A stretch of 64,000 nt of DNA from Inquilinus sp. Marseille-Q2685 (GTDB taxonomy: Bacteria > Pseudomonadota > Alphaproteobacteria > DSM-16000 > Inquilinaceae), in assembly GCF_916619195.1 (NCBI RefSeq), contig NZ_CAKAKL010000015.1, positions 32,892 to 96,891 on the forward strand. The letters run 5' to 3'. Positions 35,319 through 45,112 of this stretch are shown in pieces. The translations under genes and the position numbers were made by a program. How positions within the stretch are numbered: position 1 is the stretch's first letter; every line of letters begins with the position of its first letter. Below the pieces are notes generated by a model that saw nothing but the letters and a program-made list of their open reading frames with translations, had not been told where the DNA came from and made no database searches.

Positions 35319-35864
35319 ATGCGCTCCTCATATCTCATCGCCCTGGCCGGCACCGCCATCGCCCTGGTCCTCGCGGCCGGCTGGCTGCCGGCCCGGGCCC
35401 AGGAGGCGCCGCAACAGGGGCCGGCGCCGACCGCCGGCCTCGGCGCGCTGCCCGGCGACAACGCGCCCGGCACCGCCGGCCCGCGCGTCGCCGGCGCCTC
35501 GGCGCTGCGCATCGCGATCCCGATCGAGCCCGCCTGCAGCGTCGACCGCGACGCGCGCCTGACCTTCCCGGGTCTCGCGCCCGGCGGCGGGGCCGTCGAC
35601 GGCGCCGGCAGCGTCGCCATCGACTGCACCCGGGGCCTGCCCTATCTCCTCGCCCTCGACGCCGGCGGCGCGCCCGCCGTCCCCACCCGGCTGTACAGCG
35701 ATCCCGGCCGCCGGAGCGTCTGGGGCGACCGGCCGGGCATCGACACCGTTCCCGGCAGCGGCACCGGCGCCCCGGTCACCGTCCCGCTCTATGCCCGCGC
35801 CGCTCCCGCGGCGGGCGCCCCCGCCGGCGACCGTGCCCCGGTCCGCCTCACCGTCGCCTATTGA
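35319..35864 (+). CDS. Spore-coat-U/Csu-type minor pilin
   Basis: A 181-residue exported protein (signal MRSSYLIALAGTAIALVLAA). A proline/alanine-rich linker follows, then a SCPU-like domain with two cysteines (EPACSVDRDARLTFPG, AIDCTRGLPYLLALDAGG) and a C-terminal strand (APVRLTVAY). It is more diverged than the first pilin and may be a minor or adaptor subunit. GGAGGATCCC precedes ATG 35319. Confidence 0.82.
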   Translation: MRSSYLIALAGTAIALVLAAGWLPARAQEAPQQGPAPTAGLGALPGDNAPGTAGPRVAGASALRIAIPIEPACSVDRDARLTFPGLAPGGGAVDGAGSVAIDCTRGLPYLLALDAGGAPAVPTRLYSDPGRRSVWGDRPGIDTVPGSGTGAPVTVPLYARAAPAAGAPAGDRAPVRLTVAY

Positions 35865-35887
35865 CGATGTCCAGGAAGCCCGCCGCC

Positions 35888-36886
35888 ATGACCGCGCTGC
35901 CCCGCCTGCTCCTCTTCACGCTTTCCACCGTCGCGACGGTGCTGCTGGCGGCCGGCGCCCAGGCACAGACCTGCAGGGTCACCGGCATCAGCAACTTCGG
36001 GACGACCACGGTGGACATCGTGCCGAACGCAGCGGCGTCCACGACCGGCGAGGTCAGCTACAACTGCTCGGCCCGCACGCCGTTCACCGACGTCCGGCTC
36101 TGCGCCTATATCCGCGCCACCGGCAGCCAGGTCGGCCCGAGCGACTACGCCTTCTACCAGACCCGCGACACCGATTCCCGCCTGGCCTGGGAGATGAGGG
36201 AGCAGTTCAACCGCCGCTATGCCCGGGACGGCGGCGGCAGCGCGTCGACCGGCGGCATCAAGCTGTATGTCGTGGGCGGCGGCACCACCACGAACATCAA
36301 CGGCACGAACACGCTGACCCTGACCTATCTCGACCGGCAGCAGCAGGACCGTGTCCGGCCGGGCACCTACACCGACACCTATCAGCTCGTCACCAGGTAC
36401 CTGTTCAACTCCGGCAATGCGAGCTGCGAGGCCGGCCTCAGCAACCCGACCGGCACCATCACCACCAGCTTCACCGTCACCTCGATCGTGCCCAAGAACT
36501 GCCAGTTCGAGAACTTCCAGGATATCGACTTCGGCTCCTGGGGCTCGGTCTCGGCGGCGCGGGCCAGCTCGACCGGCGTGCGGCAGTTCGGCAATGTCGG
36601 CATCCGCTGCACCTACCAGACGCCCTACAGCATCACCATCGGCGACGGCCAGAACGTCAGCGGCGGCACCCGGCGCATGCGGAAGGGCACCGACTATCTG
36701 GCCTATGCGCTGTTCCAGCCGGGCTGCAACACCGCCTGGACCACGGCGTCGCCGCTGGCCGGCACCGGCACCATCGTCAGCGCGATCAACAACCACCAGG
36801 TCTGCGGCCAGCTCACCACCCCGCTGGCGGTGGCGCCGGCGGCGGGCACCTACACCGACCTCGTCGTCGTCACCGCGACCTTCTGA
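35888..36886 (+). CDS. Two-domain SCPU protein, probable pilus tip adhesin (CsuE-like)
   Basis: A 332-residue exported protein with signal peptide (LLLFTLSTVATVLLAAGAQAQ). Two SCPU domains: residues about 28-180 (CRVTGISNFGTTTVD, ELN-type YNCSARTPFTDVRLCAYI) and about 185-332 (VPKNCQFENFQDIDFGSWGS, GIRCTYQTPYSITIGDGQN, YTDLVVVTATF). In Csu pili the two-domain subunit CsuE is the tip adhesin. The last structural gene is thus probably the tip. ATG 35888 has AGGAAG upstream; ATG 35867 is an alternative. Confidence 0.85.
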   Translation: MTALPRLLLFTLSTVATVLLAAGAQAQTCRVTGISNFGTTTVDIVPNAAASTTGEVSYNCSARTPFTDVRLCAYIRATGSQVGPSDYAFYQTRDTDSRLAWEMREQFNRRYARDGGGSASTGGIKLYVVGGGTTTNINGTNTLTLTYLDRQQQDRVRPGTYTDTYQLVTRYLFNSGNASCEAGLSNPTGTITTSFTVTSIVPKNCQFENFQDIDFGSWGSVSAARASSTGVRQFGNVGIRCTYQTPYSITIGDGQNVSGGTRRMRKGTDYLAYALFQPGCNTAWTTASPLAGTGTIVSAINNHQVCGQLTTPLAVAPAAGTYTDLVVVTATF

Positions 36887-36906
36887 GGAAAGGCTTGGGG
36901 GACTCC

Positions 36907-37848
36907 ATGGGCGAGCAACAAGACAGCACCGCCGGCATGACGGCGAAAGGCCGGCTCAAGCTCGCGATCCTCTACGGCACCCGGCCCCGGGACCTCGACC
37001 TGGTGCGCGGCGAGATCCGCCCCCTCGCGGATCTGTTCGAGCTGCCGATCGCCGGCGATCACATGCCGCAGATCCGCTCGCTGGAGCCGGATCTGGTCCT
37101 GGTCCATCTCGGCTCGCTGCCCCGGCCCGTGGACGTCGCCTTCGCCCGCCGCATCCTCGGCCCCTTGCGCGGCGCGCGCAAGCTGGTCGTCGTCGGCGAC
37201 CGGGACCTGATGACCGCCAGCGACCTGGCCTTCGACCTGATCGGCCACGTCGTCTACGACGAAGGCCTCGGCGACGCGGCCATCCGCATGCTGATCCGGC
37301 GCAACCTCGCCTTCCTGGCCGGCTTCCGGCGGAAGATCGGGCGGATCGATTCCACCCTCGACCGCATGGCCGACCTCAGCCAGGACATCGTGGCCCAGCA
37401 TGCGGAGATGCTGAGCCTGCATCACGACGGCCCGGCCGGTCCGGGCCATGCCGGCGGAGGAGGCCCTGCCATGACCGACAGCCCGGTCGCCCTGATCGAC
37501 GCCTCGCTGGCGATCATCAAGTCGCTCGCCGGCGCGCTGGGCGACGAGTTCGTCAGCGTCGAATACGTCCAGATCCTGATGTTCCTGCAGCGCAGCCGGC
37601 TGGCCGGACGGCGCGGCGTGTCGGTCAGCGAGCTGTGCGGCCTGATCGACGCGCCCTATTCCACCACCGTCCGCCGGATCGACGAGCTGGCCAAGAAGAG
37701 CTACCTGCGCAAGAGCGTCGACCCCATCGACAAACGCCGGATCAATGTCGAGATCGCCGGCCCGTCCGTCGCCATCGTCGAGCGCTTCCTCGGCGGGTTC
37801 AAGGCCTCGATCGGCGGGCTGCTGGGAGGATCCGACGGCTCGCCCTGA
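36907..37848 (+). CDS. Regulator: degenerate receiver-like domain fused to MarR-type DNA-binding domain
   Basis: A 313-residue protein with no signal peptide, 20 bases after the adhesin gene. Residues 16-135 read like a response-regulator receiver (LKLAILYGT, PDLVLVHLGSLP, KLVVVGDRD, then GHVVYDEGLGDAAIRML); at the place of the phospho-acceptor aspartate there is His67. A helical linker (residues 136-190) is rich in charge. Residues 195-300 form a MarR-like winged helix (EYVQILMFLQRS, VSVSELCGLIDAPYSTTVRRIDELAKKSYLRKS, DPIDKRRINVEI). It is likely the operon's regulator, working without phosphorylation. GGGGGA precedes the ATG. A second ATG in the middle (codon 189) might give a MarR-only form. 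Confidence 0.65.
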   Translation: MGEQQDSTAGMTAKGRLKLAILYGTRPRDLDLVRGEIRPLADLFELPIAGDHMPQIRSLEPDLVLVHLGSLPRPVDVAFARRILGPLRGARKLVVVGDRDLMTASDLAFDLIGHVVYDEGLGDAAIRMLIRRNLAFLAGFRRKIGRIDSTLDRMADLSQDIVAQHAEMLSLHHDGPAGPGHAGGGGPAMTDSPVALIDASLAIIKSLAGALGDEFVSVEYVQILMFLQRSRLAGRRGVSVSELCGLIDAPYSTTVRRIDELAKKSYLRKSVDPIDKRRINVEIAGPSVAIVERFLGGFKASIGGLLGGSDGSP

Positions 37849-38215
37849 CGGACGGCCGACATCGGACAGACTTGATCGGCAATGCATAAATTCTCATTGC
37901 GGCCGCCCCGCGCCCGAGCAGAACTCATCCGCTTCAGACAAATTCCTATCGCGTCGATATTGAAGCTTCCCGCATGATCCGGCCTTCAGGATCGGGGCGT
38001 CGAAGCGGGGACAGCAAAGCCAAGCACCGGGGCCGGATGTCGAGATCATTTCATCATCTTCTTGCCATCGCGACGAAACCCGCTCCATCATGGGTGGTCA
38101 CTCCGGTTCGGATGGCCGGCCGACCGCAACCGCGGTCCTGGATCGTTGCCTTCGTGGGGACCGACTGACGCGTCGCGCGCTGTGGCGCGGCGCCATCCAT
38201 CCTGGGAGGCGAGCG
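37849..38215 (+). promoter_or_regulatory. Intergenic leader of the cold-shock gene
   Basis: About 370 bases without a convincing gene. The first part (37870-37980) is relatively AT-rich and likely contains the promoter. The rest could be a long 5' leader, as is usual for cspA-type genes, whose leaders fold differently at low temperature. I could not identify a cold-box motif with confidence. Confidence 0.35.
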
Positions 38216-38425
38216 ATGCCGATCGGCACCGTGAAATGGTTCAACAGCACCAAGGGCTTCGGGTTCATTCAGCCGGAAGGCGGCGGGCCGGACGTGTTCG
38301 TCCACATCTCCGCCGTCGAGCGCGCCGGGCTGCGCGGCCTGAACGAGGGCCAGCGGATCTCCTATGAGGAGCAGATGGACCCGCGCCGCAACAAGTCATC
38401 GGCCGAGAACCTGAAGGCCGTCTAG
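38216..38425 (+). CDS. Cold-shock protein (CspA family)
   Basis: A 69-residue single-stranded nucleic-acid-binding protein. The RNP1 motif is KGFGFIQPE and RNP2 is DVFVHISAV, both complete, and the N-terminus [11 protein letters not shown] is typical. The length equals the family standard. GGGAGG is 6 bases before the ATG. Its stop overlaps the convergent IclR gene end by four bases. Confidence 0.93.
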   Translation: MPIGTVKWFNSTKGFGFIQPEGGGPDVFVHISAVERAGLRGLNEGQRISYEEQMDPRRNKSSAENLKAV

Positions 38426-39243
38426 TCTTCCGGATCTGGCGCGCGCCCGCCCAGGGTGCGCGTCAGCTCCCGCGCGGTATCGCGCAGCAGCGGGCCCAGC
38501 ACCGCCGCCCGCTCCGCGGTCAGCCGGGTGGCGAGGCCGGAGACCGAGATCGCGCACAGCGCCTCGCCCTGCGCGTCGTGCACCACGGCGGCGACGCAGC
38601 GCAGCCCGGTGACGAACTCCTCGTCGTCGACCGCATAGCCCCGTGCGCGCACCCGGGCGAGTTCCGCCGCCAGGCCGGCGGCGTCGGTCAGCGACCGGGG
38701 CGTGAGGCGCGGCAGCCCGTGCCGGGCAACCGCGGCCGCGACATCGGCCTCGGAATAGGTCGACAGGATCGCCTTGCCCATGCCGGAGGACGCCATCGGC
38801 GCCCGGCCGCCGACCCGGGTGATGGCGCGCATGATCTCGCGGCTCTCGACCTGGGTCAGGCACACCACCTCGCCGTCGTCGGCGACGCCGAGATTGGCGG
38901 TCTCGCGCGTCTGGTCGCGCAGCCGGCGCAGGAACGGCAGGGCCGGGGCGACGAAGTTGCGCTGCCGCACGAAGGCCGAGCCGACGGCGAAGGCCTGCCG
39001 GCCCATGTGCCACATCCCGTCCGACGGGTCGAACTGCACGAAGCGCCGCTGCTCCAGCGTCGTCAGCAGGCGGTGCGCGGTCGAGGGCGACAGGCCGGTG
39101 CGCAGCGCGAGGTCGGTCAGCCGCGTGCCCTCCTCGTCCTCGCCCAGCGCCTCGAGCAGCGACAGCGCCCGCTCCACCGACTGCACGCTGCCGGATCTGG
39201 CGGCGCCTTCCGCCTTGGCCGGCGCCGATCGCCTCTCTCTCAT
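38422..39243 (-). CDS. IclR-family transcriptional regulator
   Basis: A 273-residue regulator. Residues about 20-80 are the winged helix ([35 protein letters not shown]) and residues 95-265 the GAF-like effector domain ([47 protein letters not shown]). It is divergent from glcB across a 167-base gap with a candidate operator, so malate synthase/glyoxylate metabolism is its probable target. The effector is likely glyoxylate, pyruvate or a related acid, by family analogy only. Confidence 0.9.
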   Translation of the reverse strand: MRERRSAPAKAEGAARSGSVQSVERALSLLEALGEDEEGTRLTDLALRTGLSPSTAHRLLTTLEQRRFVQFDPSDGMWHMGRQAFAVGSAFVRQRNFVAPALPFLRRLRDQTRETANLGVADDGEVVCLTQVESREIMRAITRVGGRAPMASSGMGKAILSTYSEADVAAAVARHGLPRLTPRSLTDAAGLAAELARVRARGYAVDDEEFVTGLRCVAAVVHDAQGEALCAISVSGLATRLTAERAAVLGPLLRDTARELTRTLGGRAPDPED

Positions 39244-39314
39244 GACTCCATCCGACCTGAGGCCGTGCGGGACGCCGTCCCGCCCAAGGCTGTAGACTGT
39301 TCATAGCATCGCCG

Positions 39315-39334
39315 GTTTCCGCATCGCGGGAAAC
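39315..39334. promoter_or_regulatory. Candidate IclR operator upstream of glcB
   Basis: GTTTCC (39315-39320) and GGAAAC (39329-39334) are inverted half-sites around an 8-base centre; reading TTTCCGC, ATC, GCGGGAAA it is close to the TTCCGC/GCGGAA type sites of many IclR regulators. It sits in the IclR-glcB divergent gap, about 80 bases before glcB. Confidence 0.6.
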
Positions 39335-39410
39335 ATCTCGCGGCGCCCTGGACCGGCCGCGGCCGTTCGACTAGCCGGATGAGCATGGCCCTTCAACCAC
39401 GGCGCAGAGC

Positions 39411-41582
39411 ATGACCACTGTTACCCGGCACACCTTGAAGGTGGCCTCCTCCCTGGCGGATCTGGTCGAGCGGGAGATCGCCCCCGGCACCGGCGTCGAC
39501 CCGGACGCGTTCTGGCGCCACTTCGCCGCGATCGTGGCGGAGCTCGGCCCGGTCAACCGGGCATTGCTGACTGAGCGCGACCGGCTGCAGCGGGAGATCG
39601 ACGCCTGGCACAAGGAGCGGCGGGGCCGGGGCTTCGACCCGGCCGAATACCGCGCCCTCCTGACCGCGATCGGCTATCTGCGCGAGGGGGGGCCGGATTT
39701 CGCCGTCGACACCGCCAATGTCGATCCGGAGATCGCCACCATCGCCGGGCCGCAGCTGGTGGTGCCGGTGATGAACGGACGCTTCGCCCTGAACGCCGCC
39801 AATGCCCGCTGGGGCAGCCTGTACGACGCGCTGTACGGCACCGACGCGATCCCGCAGACCGGCGACCTTGCGCCCGGCGCCGGCTTCAACCGCAAGCGCG
39901 GCCAGGCGGTGATCGCCGAGGCGGCGCGGCTGCTGGACACCGCCATCCCGCTCGCCGCCGGCCGCCACGGCCAGGTCGCGGAATACCGCCTGGCCGGCGC
40001 GGCGCTGGAGATCGCGCTCGCCGACGGGTCGACCACCACCCTCGCGCATCCGGAGCAGTTCGTCGGCCATGCCGGCGAGGACGGGACGCGCCGCCTGCTG
40101 TTCCGAAACCACAACCTGCATGTCGAGCTGCAGATCGACCGGTCGCACCCGATCGGCGCCGACAACCCGTCGGGTGTCAAGGACGTGGTGCTGGAGGCGG
40201 CGATCACCACCATCCAGGACTGCGAGGATTCGGTCGCGGCGGTCGACGCCGAGGACAAGGTCGCGGTCTACCGCAACTGGCTGGGGCTGATGAAGGGCGA
40301 CCTGGCCGAGACCTTCGTCAAGGCCGGCAGGACGATGACCCGCCGGCTGGCGGAGGACCGCACCTACACCGCCGTTGGCGGCGGTACCCTGACCCTGCCC
40401 GGCCGGAGTCTCATGCTGGTCCGCAATGTCGGCCATCTGATGACCACAGACGCGGTGCTGGACCAGGACGGCAACGAGGTGCCGGAAGGCTTCCTCGACG
40501 CCATGGTCACCTCGCTCTGCGCCGTCCACGACCTGAAGAAGACCGAAGGGCCGCGCAACAGCCGGACCGGCAGCGTCTACATCGTCAAGCCGAAGATGCA
40601 CGGGCCGGACGAGGCGGCGCTGACCGACGCGCTGTTCGCCCGGGTCGAGGACGCGCTGGGCCTGCCGCGCCACACGCTGAAGGTCGGCGTGATGGACGAG
40701 GAGCGGCGGACCACCGTCAACCTGAAGGAGTGCATGCGCGCGGTGCGGCACCGGCTGGTGTTCATCAACACCGGCTTCCTGGACCGGACGGGCGACGAGA
40801 TCCACACCAGCATGCTGGCCGGGCCGGTGCTGCCGAAAGGCGACATCAAGGACGCCGTCTGGCTGGCCGCCTATGAAGACAACAATGTCGACCAGGGGCT
40901 GGCGGCCGGGCTGAAGGGCCGGGCGCAGATCGGCAAGGGCATGTGGGCCAAGCCCGACGCCATGGCCGAGATGCTCGCCGCCAAGATCGGCCATCCCCGC
41001 GCCGGGGCCAGCACCGCCTGGGTGCCGTCGCCGACCGCGGCCGTTCTGCACGCGACGCACTACCACGCGGTCGACGTCGCGGCGCGGCAGGAGGAGCTGA
41101 AGTCCCGGCCGAAGGCGAAGCTGGACGCGATCCTGACCCCGCCGCTGCTCGGCGGCCGCAACCTGGCGGCGGAGCAGGTGCAGCGCGAGCTGGACAACAA
41201 CGCCCAGGGCATCCTGGGCTATGTCGTGCGCTGGATCGACCAGGGCATCGGCTGCTCCAAGGTGCCGGACATCAACGATGTCGGGCTGATGGAGGACCGC
41301 GCCACGCTGCGCATCTCGTCCCAGCACATCGCCAACTGGCTGAAGCACGGGCTGTGCACGGAGGAGCAGGTGCGGGAGACGATGCGGCGCATGGCGGCGG
41401 TGGTCGACGGCCAGAACGCCGGCGACCCGCTGTACCGGCCGATGGCGCCGGATTTCGACCGCAGCATCGCCTTCCAGGCGGCGCTGGACTTGGTGCTGCT
41501 GGGCCTCGACCAGCCCAACGGCTACACCGAGCCGATCCTGCACCGCCGCCGCCGCGAGGCCAAGGCCGCCGCGGCGGGCTGA
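39411..41582 (+). CDS. glcB: Malate synthase G
   Basis: A 723-residue enzyme that condenses glyoxylate with acetyl-CoA to malate. Length matches malate synthase G (about 720-730) rather than the shorter form A. Typical segments are [70 protein letters not shown] and [15 protein letters not shown]; the last parts form the active site with the Mg-binding Glu/Asp and the catalytic aspartate region [18 protein letters not shown]. Monocistronic, with a divergent IclR gene that likely controls it. A hairpin follows. Confidence 0.96.
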   Translation: MTTVTRHTLKVASSLADLVEREIAPGTGVDPDAFWRHFAAIVAELGPVNRALLTERDRLQREIDAWHKERRGRGFDPAEYRALLTAIGYLREGGPDFAVDTANVDPEIATIAGPQLVVPVMNGRFALNAANARWGSLYDALYGTDAIPQTGDLAPGAGFNRKRGQAVIAEAARLLDTAIPLAAGRHGQVAEYRLAGAALEIALADGSTTTLAHPEQFVGHAGEDGTRRLLFRNHNLHVELQIDRSHPIGADNPSGVKDVVLEAAITTIQDCEDSVAAVDAEDKVAVYRNWLGLMKGDLAETFVKAGRTMTRRLAEDRTYTAVGGGTLTLPGRSLMLVRNVGHLMTTDAVLDQDGNEVPEGFLDAMVTSLCAVHDLKKTEGPRNSRTGSVYIVKPKMHGPDEAALTDALFARVEDALGLPRHTLKVGVMDEERRTTVNLKECMRAVRHRLVFINTGFLDRTGDEIHTSMLAGPVLPKGDIKDAVWLAAYEDNNVDQGLAAGLKGRAQIGKGMWAKPDAMAEMLAAKIGHPRAGASTAWVPSPTAAVLHATHYHAVDVAARQEELKSRPKAKLDAILTPPLLGGRNLAAEQVQRELDNNAQGILGYVVRWIDQGIGCSKVPDINDVGLMEDRATLRISSQHIANWLKHGLCTEEQVRETMRRMAAVVDGQNAGDPLYRPMAPDFDRSIAFQAALDLVLLGLDQPNGYTEPILHRRRREAKAAAAG

Positions 41583-41592
41583 GCGCAGGGCA

Positions 41593-41631
41593 CCGGCGGC
41601 GAGACAGCTGTTTGGGGCGCCTCGCCGCCGG
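41593..41631 (+). terminator. GC hairpin after glcB
   Basis: CCGGCGGCGAG (41593-41603) and its exact reverse complement (41621-41631) with a 17-base loop, 11 bases after the glcB stop. No T run. Confidence 0.55.
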
Positions 41632-41796
41632 CTCCCGATCTCGTGCCCGAGACCAGTTCCGCTGCTCAGGTGGGGTTCGACAGCGGCGACTCCAGACAAT
41701 GCCCGACACCCGGCCGCGCGTCAGTTCGGCCGATCGGATGCTCCCCAGGGCCGCTGATGCACCCTGTGGAGGATCCGGCCCCCGGCCGCTTCCGAC

Positions 41797-41828
41797 CGAA
41801 TTCATAAATCCGTTTGACGAATTCCGGC
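41797..41828. promoter_or_regulatory. Repeated GAATTC sites before ROK gene
   Basis: Two CGAATTC motifs (41797-41803 and 41818-41824), two helical turns apart, flank an AT-rich TTCATAAATCCGTTTGACG. It lies about 40-60 bases before the ROK start. It could be an operator of the ROK repressor; a TTGAC (41814-41818) lies inside. Confidence 0.45.
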
Positions 41829-41859
41829 GCCGGGATCACGCTTCGGGTCGGGAGGCTGC

Positions 41860-43092
41860 ATGGCGACGCGGCTGAAGGGCACGAACCAGGATCTCGGACG
41901 GCCGTACAACCGGCGCATCGTGTTGGAGGCGGTGCGCCTGCACGGGCCGATTTCGCGCGCCGAGATCGCCCGGCTGGTGGCGCTGAGCCCGCAGACCATC
42001 ACCAACATCATCCGCGAATTCGAGGAGATGGGCCTGCTGACCGCCCGGCGCGAGACGCCGAAAGGTCCGGGCCAGCCGGCGATCGAGCTGGCGATCGACC
42101 CGGACGGCGGCTTCGCCGTCGGGCTGCAGCTGATGCGGGACCGCCTGCGCGGCCTGCTGCTGGACCTGACCGGCGCCGTGCGCGACCACGCCCAGACATC
42201 CCTGCCCGCCGCGACCCCCGACACCGCGCTGCCGGCCATGGCAGACATGGTGGCGCGGCTGCGCGCGGCGGCGCCGGGCCGGGTGCTGGGCGTCGGCCTC
42301 GCCATGCCCGGGCCCTTCGATGTCGAGGCGATGAGCTTCGTCGGCCCCACCACCCTGTCCGGCTGGGCCGGCGTGAAGGTGGCGGAGCGGCTGCGGCAGG
42401 TGACCGGCCTGCCCGCCTTCGTCGGCGGCGACGCACCGGCCGCGGCACTGAGCGAGGCGATGTTCGGCCTGGGCCGCAGCCTGCGCGATGTCTTCTACAT
42501 CCATTTCGGCTTCGGCCTGGGCGGCGGGCTGGTGGTCGACGGCCAGGTGCACCAGGGCGCCTGGGGCAATGCCGGCGAGTTCGGCCACATGCCGGTGGTG
42601 CCGGGCGGCCGCGCCTGCAGCTGCGGCAACGAGGGCTGCCTCGAGACCTATGTCTCGGTGCACGCGCTGCGCACCGCCTTGGCCGAAGCCGGGGTGGCGC
42701 TGGACCTGGCCGATCCCGCGGCGGCCGACCATCCCGCCGTCGCCGCCTGGATCGAGACCGCGGTGCCGCCGCTGCGCCGCGCCATCTGCAGCATCGAGAA
42801 CCTGCTGGACCCGGCCTGCGTCGTGCTGGGCGGGGAGATGCCGGAGGCCATCCTGCACCGGCTCGCCGGGCGGCTGGACCCGCTGCTGCCCTCCGTCAGC
42901 CGGCGCAGCGACCGCACCCATCCGCGCCTCGCCTTGTCCGCGATCGGCGCCGACAACGCGCTGGTCGGGGCCGCGGTGCTGGCCATCTCCGGCCTGCTGT
43001 CGCCGCGCTCCGGCCTGCTGTTCGCCGAGGCCGGGCCGGCGCCGCCGCCGGCCCGGCTTGCCACCGCCATCGCCACGGAGGGACGGGCATGA
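41860..43092 (+). CDS. ROK-family transcriptional repressor
   Basis: A 410-residue NagC/XylR-type repressor. The N-terminal winged helix (ISRAEIARLVALSPQTITNIIREFEEMGLL) is followed by a sugar-kinase-like domain. The zinc motif CSCGNEGCLE and GEFGHMPV are intact. It is the first gene of the importer operon and overlaps the ATPase gene (ATGA). It most likely senses the transported sugar and controls the operon. It keeps a DNA-binding domain, unlike the ROK kinase (FrcK) of the Sinorhizobium fructose importer. Confidence 0.9.
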   Translation: MATRLKGTNQDLGRPYNRRIVLEAVRLHGPISRAEIARLVALSPQTITNIIREFEEMGLLTARRETPKGPGQPAIELAIDPDGGFAVGLQLMRDRLRGLLLDLTGAVRDHAQTSLPAATPDTALPAMADMVARLRAAAPGRVLGVGLAMPGPFDVEAMSFVGPTTLSGWAGVKVAERLRQVTGLPAFVGGDAPAAALSEAMFGLGRSLRDVFYIHFGFGLGGGLVVDGQVHQGAWGNAGEFGHMPVVPGGRACSCGNEGCLETYVSVHALRTALAEAGVALDLADPAAADHPAVAAWIETAVPPLRRAICSIENLLDPACVVLGGEMPEAILHRLAGRLDPLLPSVSRRSDRTHPRLALSAIGADNALVGAAVLAISGLLSPRSGLLFAEAGPAPPPARLATAIATEGRA

Positions 43093-43871
43093 CCGATACC
43101 GCCCAGATCGCAACCGGAGACCGGGAGCTGCTGCGGCTGGAGCACATCCAGATGCGCTTCGGCGCGGTCACGGCGCTGGCCGATGTCAGCTTCACCGCCC
43201 GCGCCGGCGAGGTGCTGGCCCTTCTGGGCGACAATGGCGCCGGCAAGTCGACCCTGATCAAGATCATCTCCGGCGGGCTGCAGCCGACCGCGGGCCGCGT
43301 GGTCTTCGACGGCGAGGAATGCCGCTTCGCCAGCCCGGCCGATTCCAAGGCGCGCGGCATCGAGACGGTCTACCAGGACCTGTCGCTGTGCATGAATGTC
43401 GACGTCGTCGCCAATTTCTTCATGGGCCGCGAGCTGACCCGCAAGGTCCTGGGCATTCCGGTGCTGCGCGAGCGCGAGATGCAGGCGATCACCGAACGCG
43501 CGCTCGGCGCCGCCGGCACCCGCATCCCCTCGGTCCGCACCAATGTCGAGCACCTGTCCGGCGGCCAGCGCCAGGTGATCGAGCTGAGCCGCTTCGTCCA
43601 TTGGGGCGGCAAGATGGTGATGCTGGACGAGCCCTTCGCGGCGCTCGGCGTCGAGCAGACCCGGCGGGGGCTGGAGATGATCGCGCGGGTGCGGGACCAG
43701 GGCGTCGCCGTGATCCTGATCACCCACAACATGACGCATGCCTTCCAGGTGGCGGACCGGATCGTGGTGCTGCGCCACGGCCGGGTGTCCGGCGACGTGG
43801 CGACGGCCGGGACCAGCCCCGAGGAGGTGGTGCGGATGATCACCGGCGACGTGACGCAGCGCGTCGCCTGA
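43089..43871 (+). CDS. Sugar ABC transporter ATP-binding protein, single domain (FrcA-like)
   Basis: A 260-residue ATPase with one nucleotide-binding domain. Walker A is GDNGAGKST, signature [13 protein letters not shown], Walker [14 protein letters not shown] and the H-loop [11 protein letters not shown]. Size and motif details match FrcA-type ATPases of fructose importers rather than RbsA-type double proteins. ATG 43089 overlaps the ROK stop. The following genes encode the binding protein and two permeases. Confidence 0.92.
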   Translation: MTDTAQIATGDRELLRLEHIQMRFGAVTALADVSFTARAGEVLALLGDNGAGKSTLIKIISGGLQPTAGRVVFDGEECRFASPADSKARGIETVYQDLSLCMNVDVVANFFMGRELTRKVLGIPVLREREMQAITERALGAAGTRIPSVRTNVEHLSGGQRQVIELSRFVHWGGKMVMLDEPFAALGVEQTRRGLEMIARVRDQGVAVILITHNMTHAFQVADRIVVLRHGRVSGDVATAGTSPEEVVRMITGDVTQRVA

Positions 43872-43899
43872 AGAAAACCGGAACAGAGGAGGCAGCATC

Positions 43900-44943
43900 A
43901 TGCGGATTGCGCGACGGACCCTGGGGGCGGCCGCGATCGCCCTCGCGACCCTGGCGGCGGGCGGCGCCTTCGCCCAGGACAAGGGCAAGGTCTACTACCT
44001 GGTGCCGACGCTGCTGGACGAGTTCCAGACCGAATCGGTGGCGGTGATCACCAGCACGATGAAGCAGGTCGGCTACGAGACGGTGTCGCTGGACGCCCAG
44101 AACCGCACCGACCTGCAGCTGAACCAGATCGACGACGTGATCAAGCTGAAGCCGAAGGCGATCGTGCTGGCCGCGGTCGATTTCGATTCGGTGGTGCCGG
44201 GGGTGGAGCGGGCGCGGGCCGCCGGCATCCCGGTGCTGGTGTTCGATCGGCAGATCAAGAGCACCCCGTTCGACCTGACCTCGGTCGCCGGCACGGTCGA
44301 GATCGGCGAGATCGCGGCCGACCAGATCCAGGGCCTGCTGAAGGCGCGCCACGGATCGGTAAAGGGCAAGGTGCTGCAGATCCTGGGCGACCCGGGCGAC
44401 AGCTACACGCTCGACATCCAGAAGGGCTTCGAGGCCAAGATGAAGGCCTTCCCGGATGTCAAGATCATCACCCAGGCAGCGCTGCAATGGGAGGCGACCA
44501 ACGCCGGCAACATCGCCTCGGACCAACTGCTGACCAACCCGGACATCGACCTGGTCTTCGTCCATGCCGCGCATCTGGCGGTGCCGGTGGCCGCGATCCT
44601 GGAGGCCAAGGGCAAGAAGCCGGGCGACGTCATGCTGGTCAGCTCGAACGGCGCGCCGGTGGGCCTCGACCTGATCCGCAAGGGCTGGGAGCAGGTGGAG
44701 GTGGAGCAGCCGCTCTACGCGCAGGCCTATGGACTGGCGATGTTCATCGACAAGATCGTGGCCAAGGAGGAGCTGAAGCCCGGCACCTATGACGTGCTGG
44801 GGCTGAAATCCGAGCTGACGATCGAATCCTGGGGCCCGAACCTGAAGATCCCGGGCGCCGCGATCACCAAGGCCAATGTCGACGACCCGCGCTTCTGGGG
44901 CAACCTGAAGCCGCCGGCCACGCCGGTGCAGCCGGTGAAGTGA
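43900..44943 (+). CDS. Sugar ABC transporter substrate-binding protein
   Basis: A 347-residue periplasmic protein with a signal peptide ([25 protein letters not shown]). Type-1 periplasmic-binding motifs are [64 protein letters not shown] and [18 protein letters not shown]. It lies 28 bases after the ATPase gene. The ligand is a carbohydrate by context; it does not look closely like the canonical fructose binder. Confidence 0.9.
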   Translation: MRIARRTLGAAAIALATLAAGGAFAQDKGKVYYLVPTLLDEFQTESVAVITSTMKQVGYETVSLDAQNRTDLQLNQIDDVIKLKPKAIVLAAVDFDSVVPGVERARAAGIPVLVFDRQIKSTPFDLTSVAGTVEIGEIAADQIQGLLKARHGSVKGKVLQILGDPGDSYTLDIQKGFEAKMKAFPDVKIITQAALQWEATNAGNIASDQLLTNPDIDLVFVHAAHLAVPVAAILEAKGKKPGDVMLVSSNGAPVGLDLIRKGWEQVEVEQPLYAQAYGLAMFIDKIVAKEELKPGTYDVLGLKSELTIESWGPNLKIPGAAITKANVDDPRFWGNLKPPATPVQPVK

Positions 44944-44976
44944 GACGGGCGAAAACCTTCGAGCGCCCCTCCCTCA

Positions 44977-45076
44977 CCGTCATTGCGAGGAGGCGAAGCC
45001 GACGAAGCAATCCAGGGGCCGGCGCGTGCTGCCCTGGATTGCTTCCCCCGGCTCAAGGCCGGGGTCGCAATGACGG
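44977..45076. repeat. Dispersed nested palindrome
   Basis: Outer arms CCGTCATTGCGA (44977-44988) and TCGCAATGACGG (45065-45076) are perfect inverted copies. Inner arms GAAGCAATCCAGGG (45004-45017) and CCCTGGATTGCTTC (45032-45045) are also perfect. It is a typical alphaproteobacterial intergenic palindrome, placed inside the importer operon between binding protein and permease, and would fold strongly in the mRNA. This may lower expression of the downstream permeases relative to the binding protein. Confidence 0.82.
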
Positions 45077-45112
45077 CGGAGGGAGTTGCGGCAGCCCCTT
45101 CCCTGAGGACCG

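Noticed and set aside
32836..35331. Minus-strand 831-codon frame opposite the usher gene
   Set aside because: Antisense shadow without domains; the usher on the plus strand is unambiguous.
41860..43092. ROK protein as the importer's fructokinase (FrcK)
   Set aside because: It has an N-terminal winged helix and a length of 410, so it is a repressor rather than a kinase.
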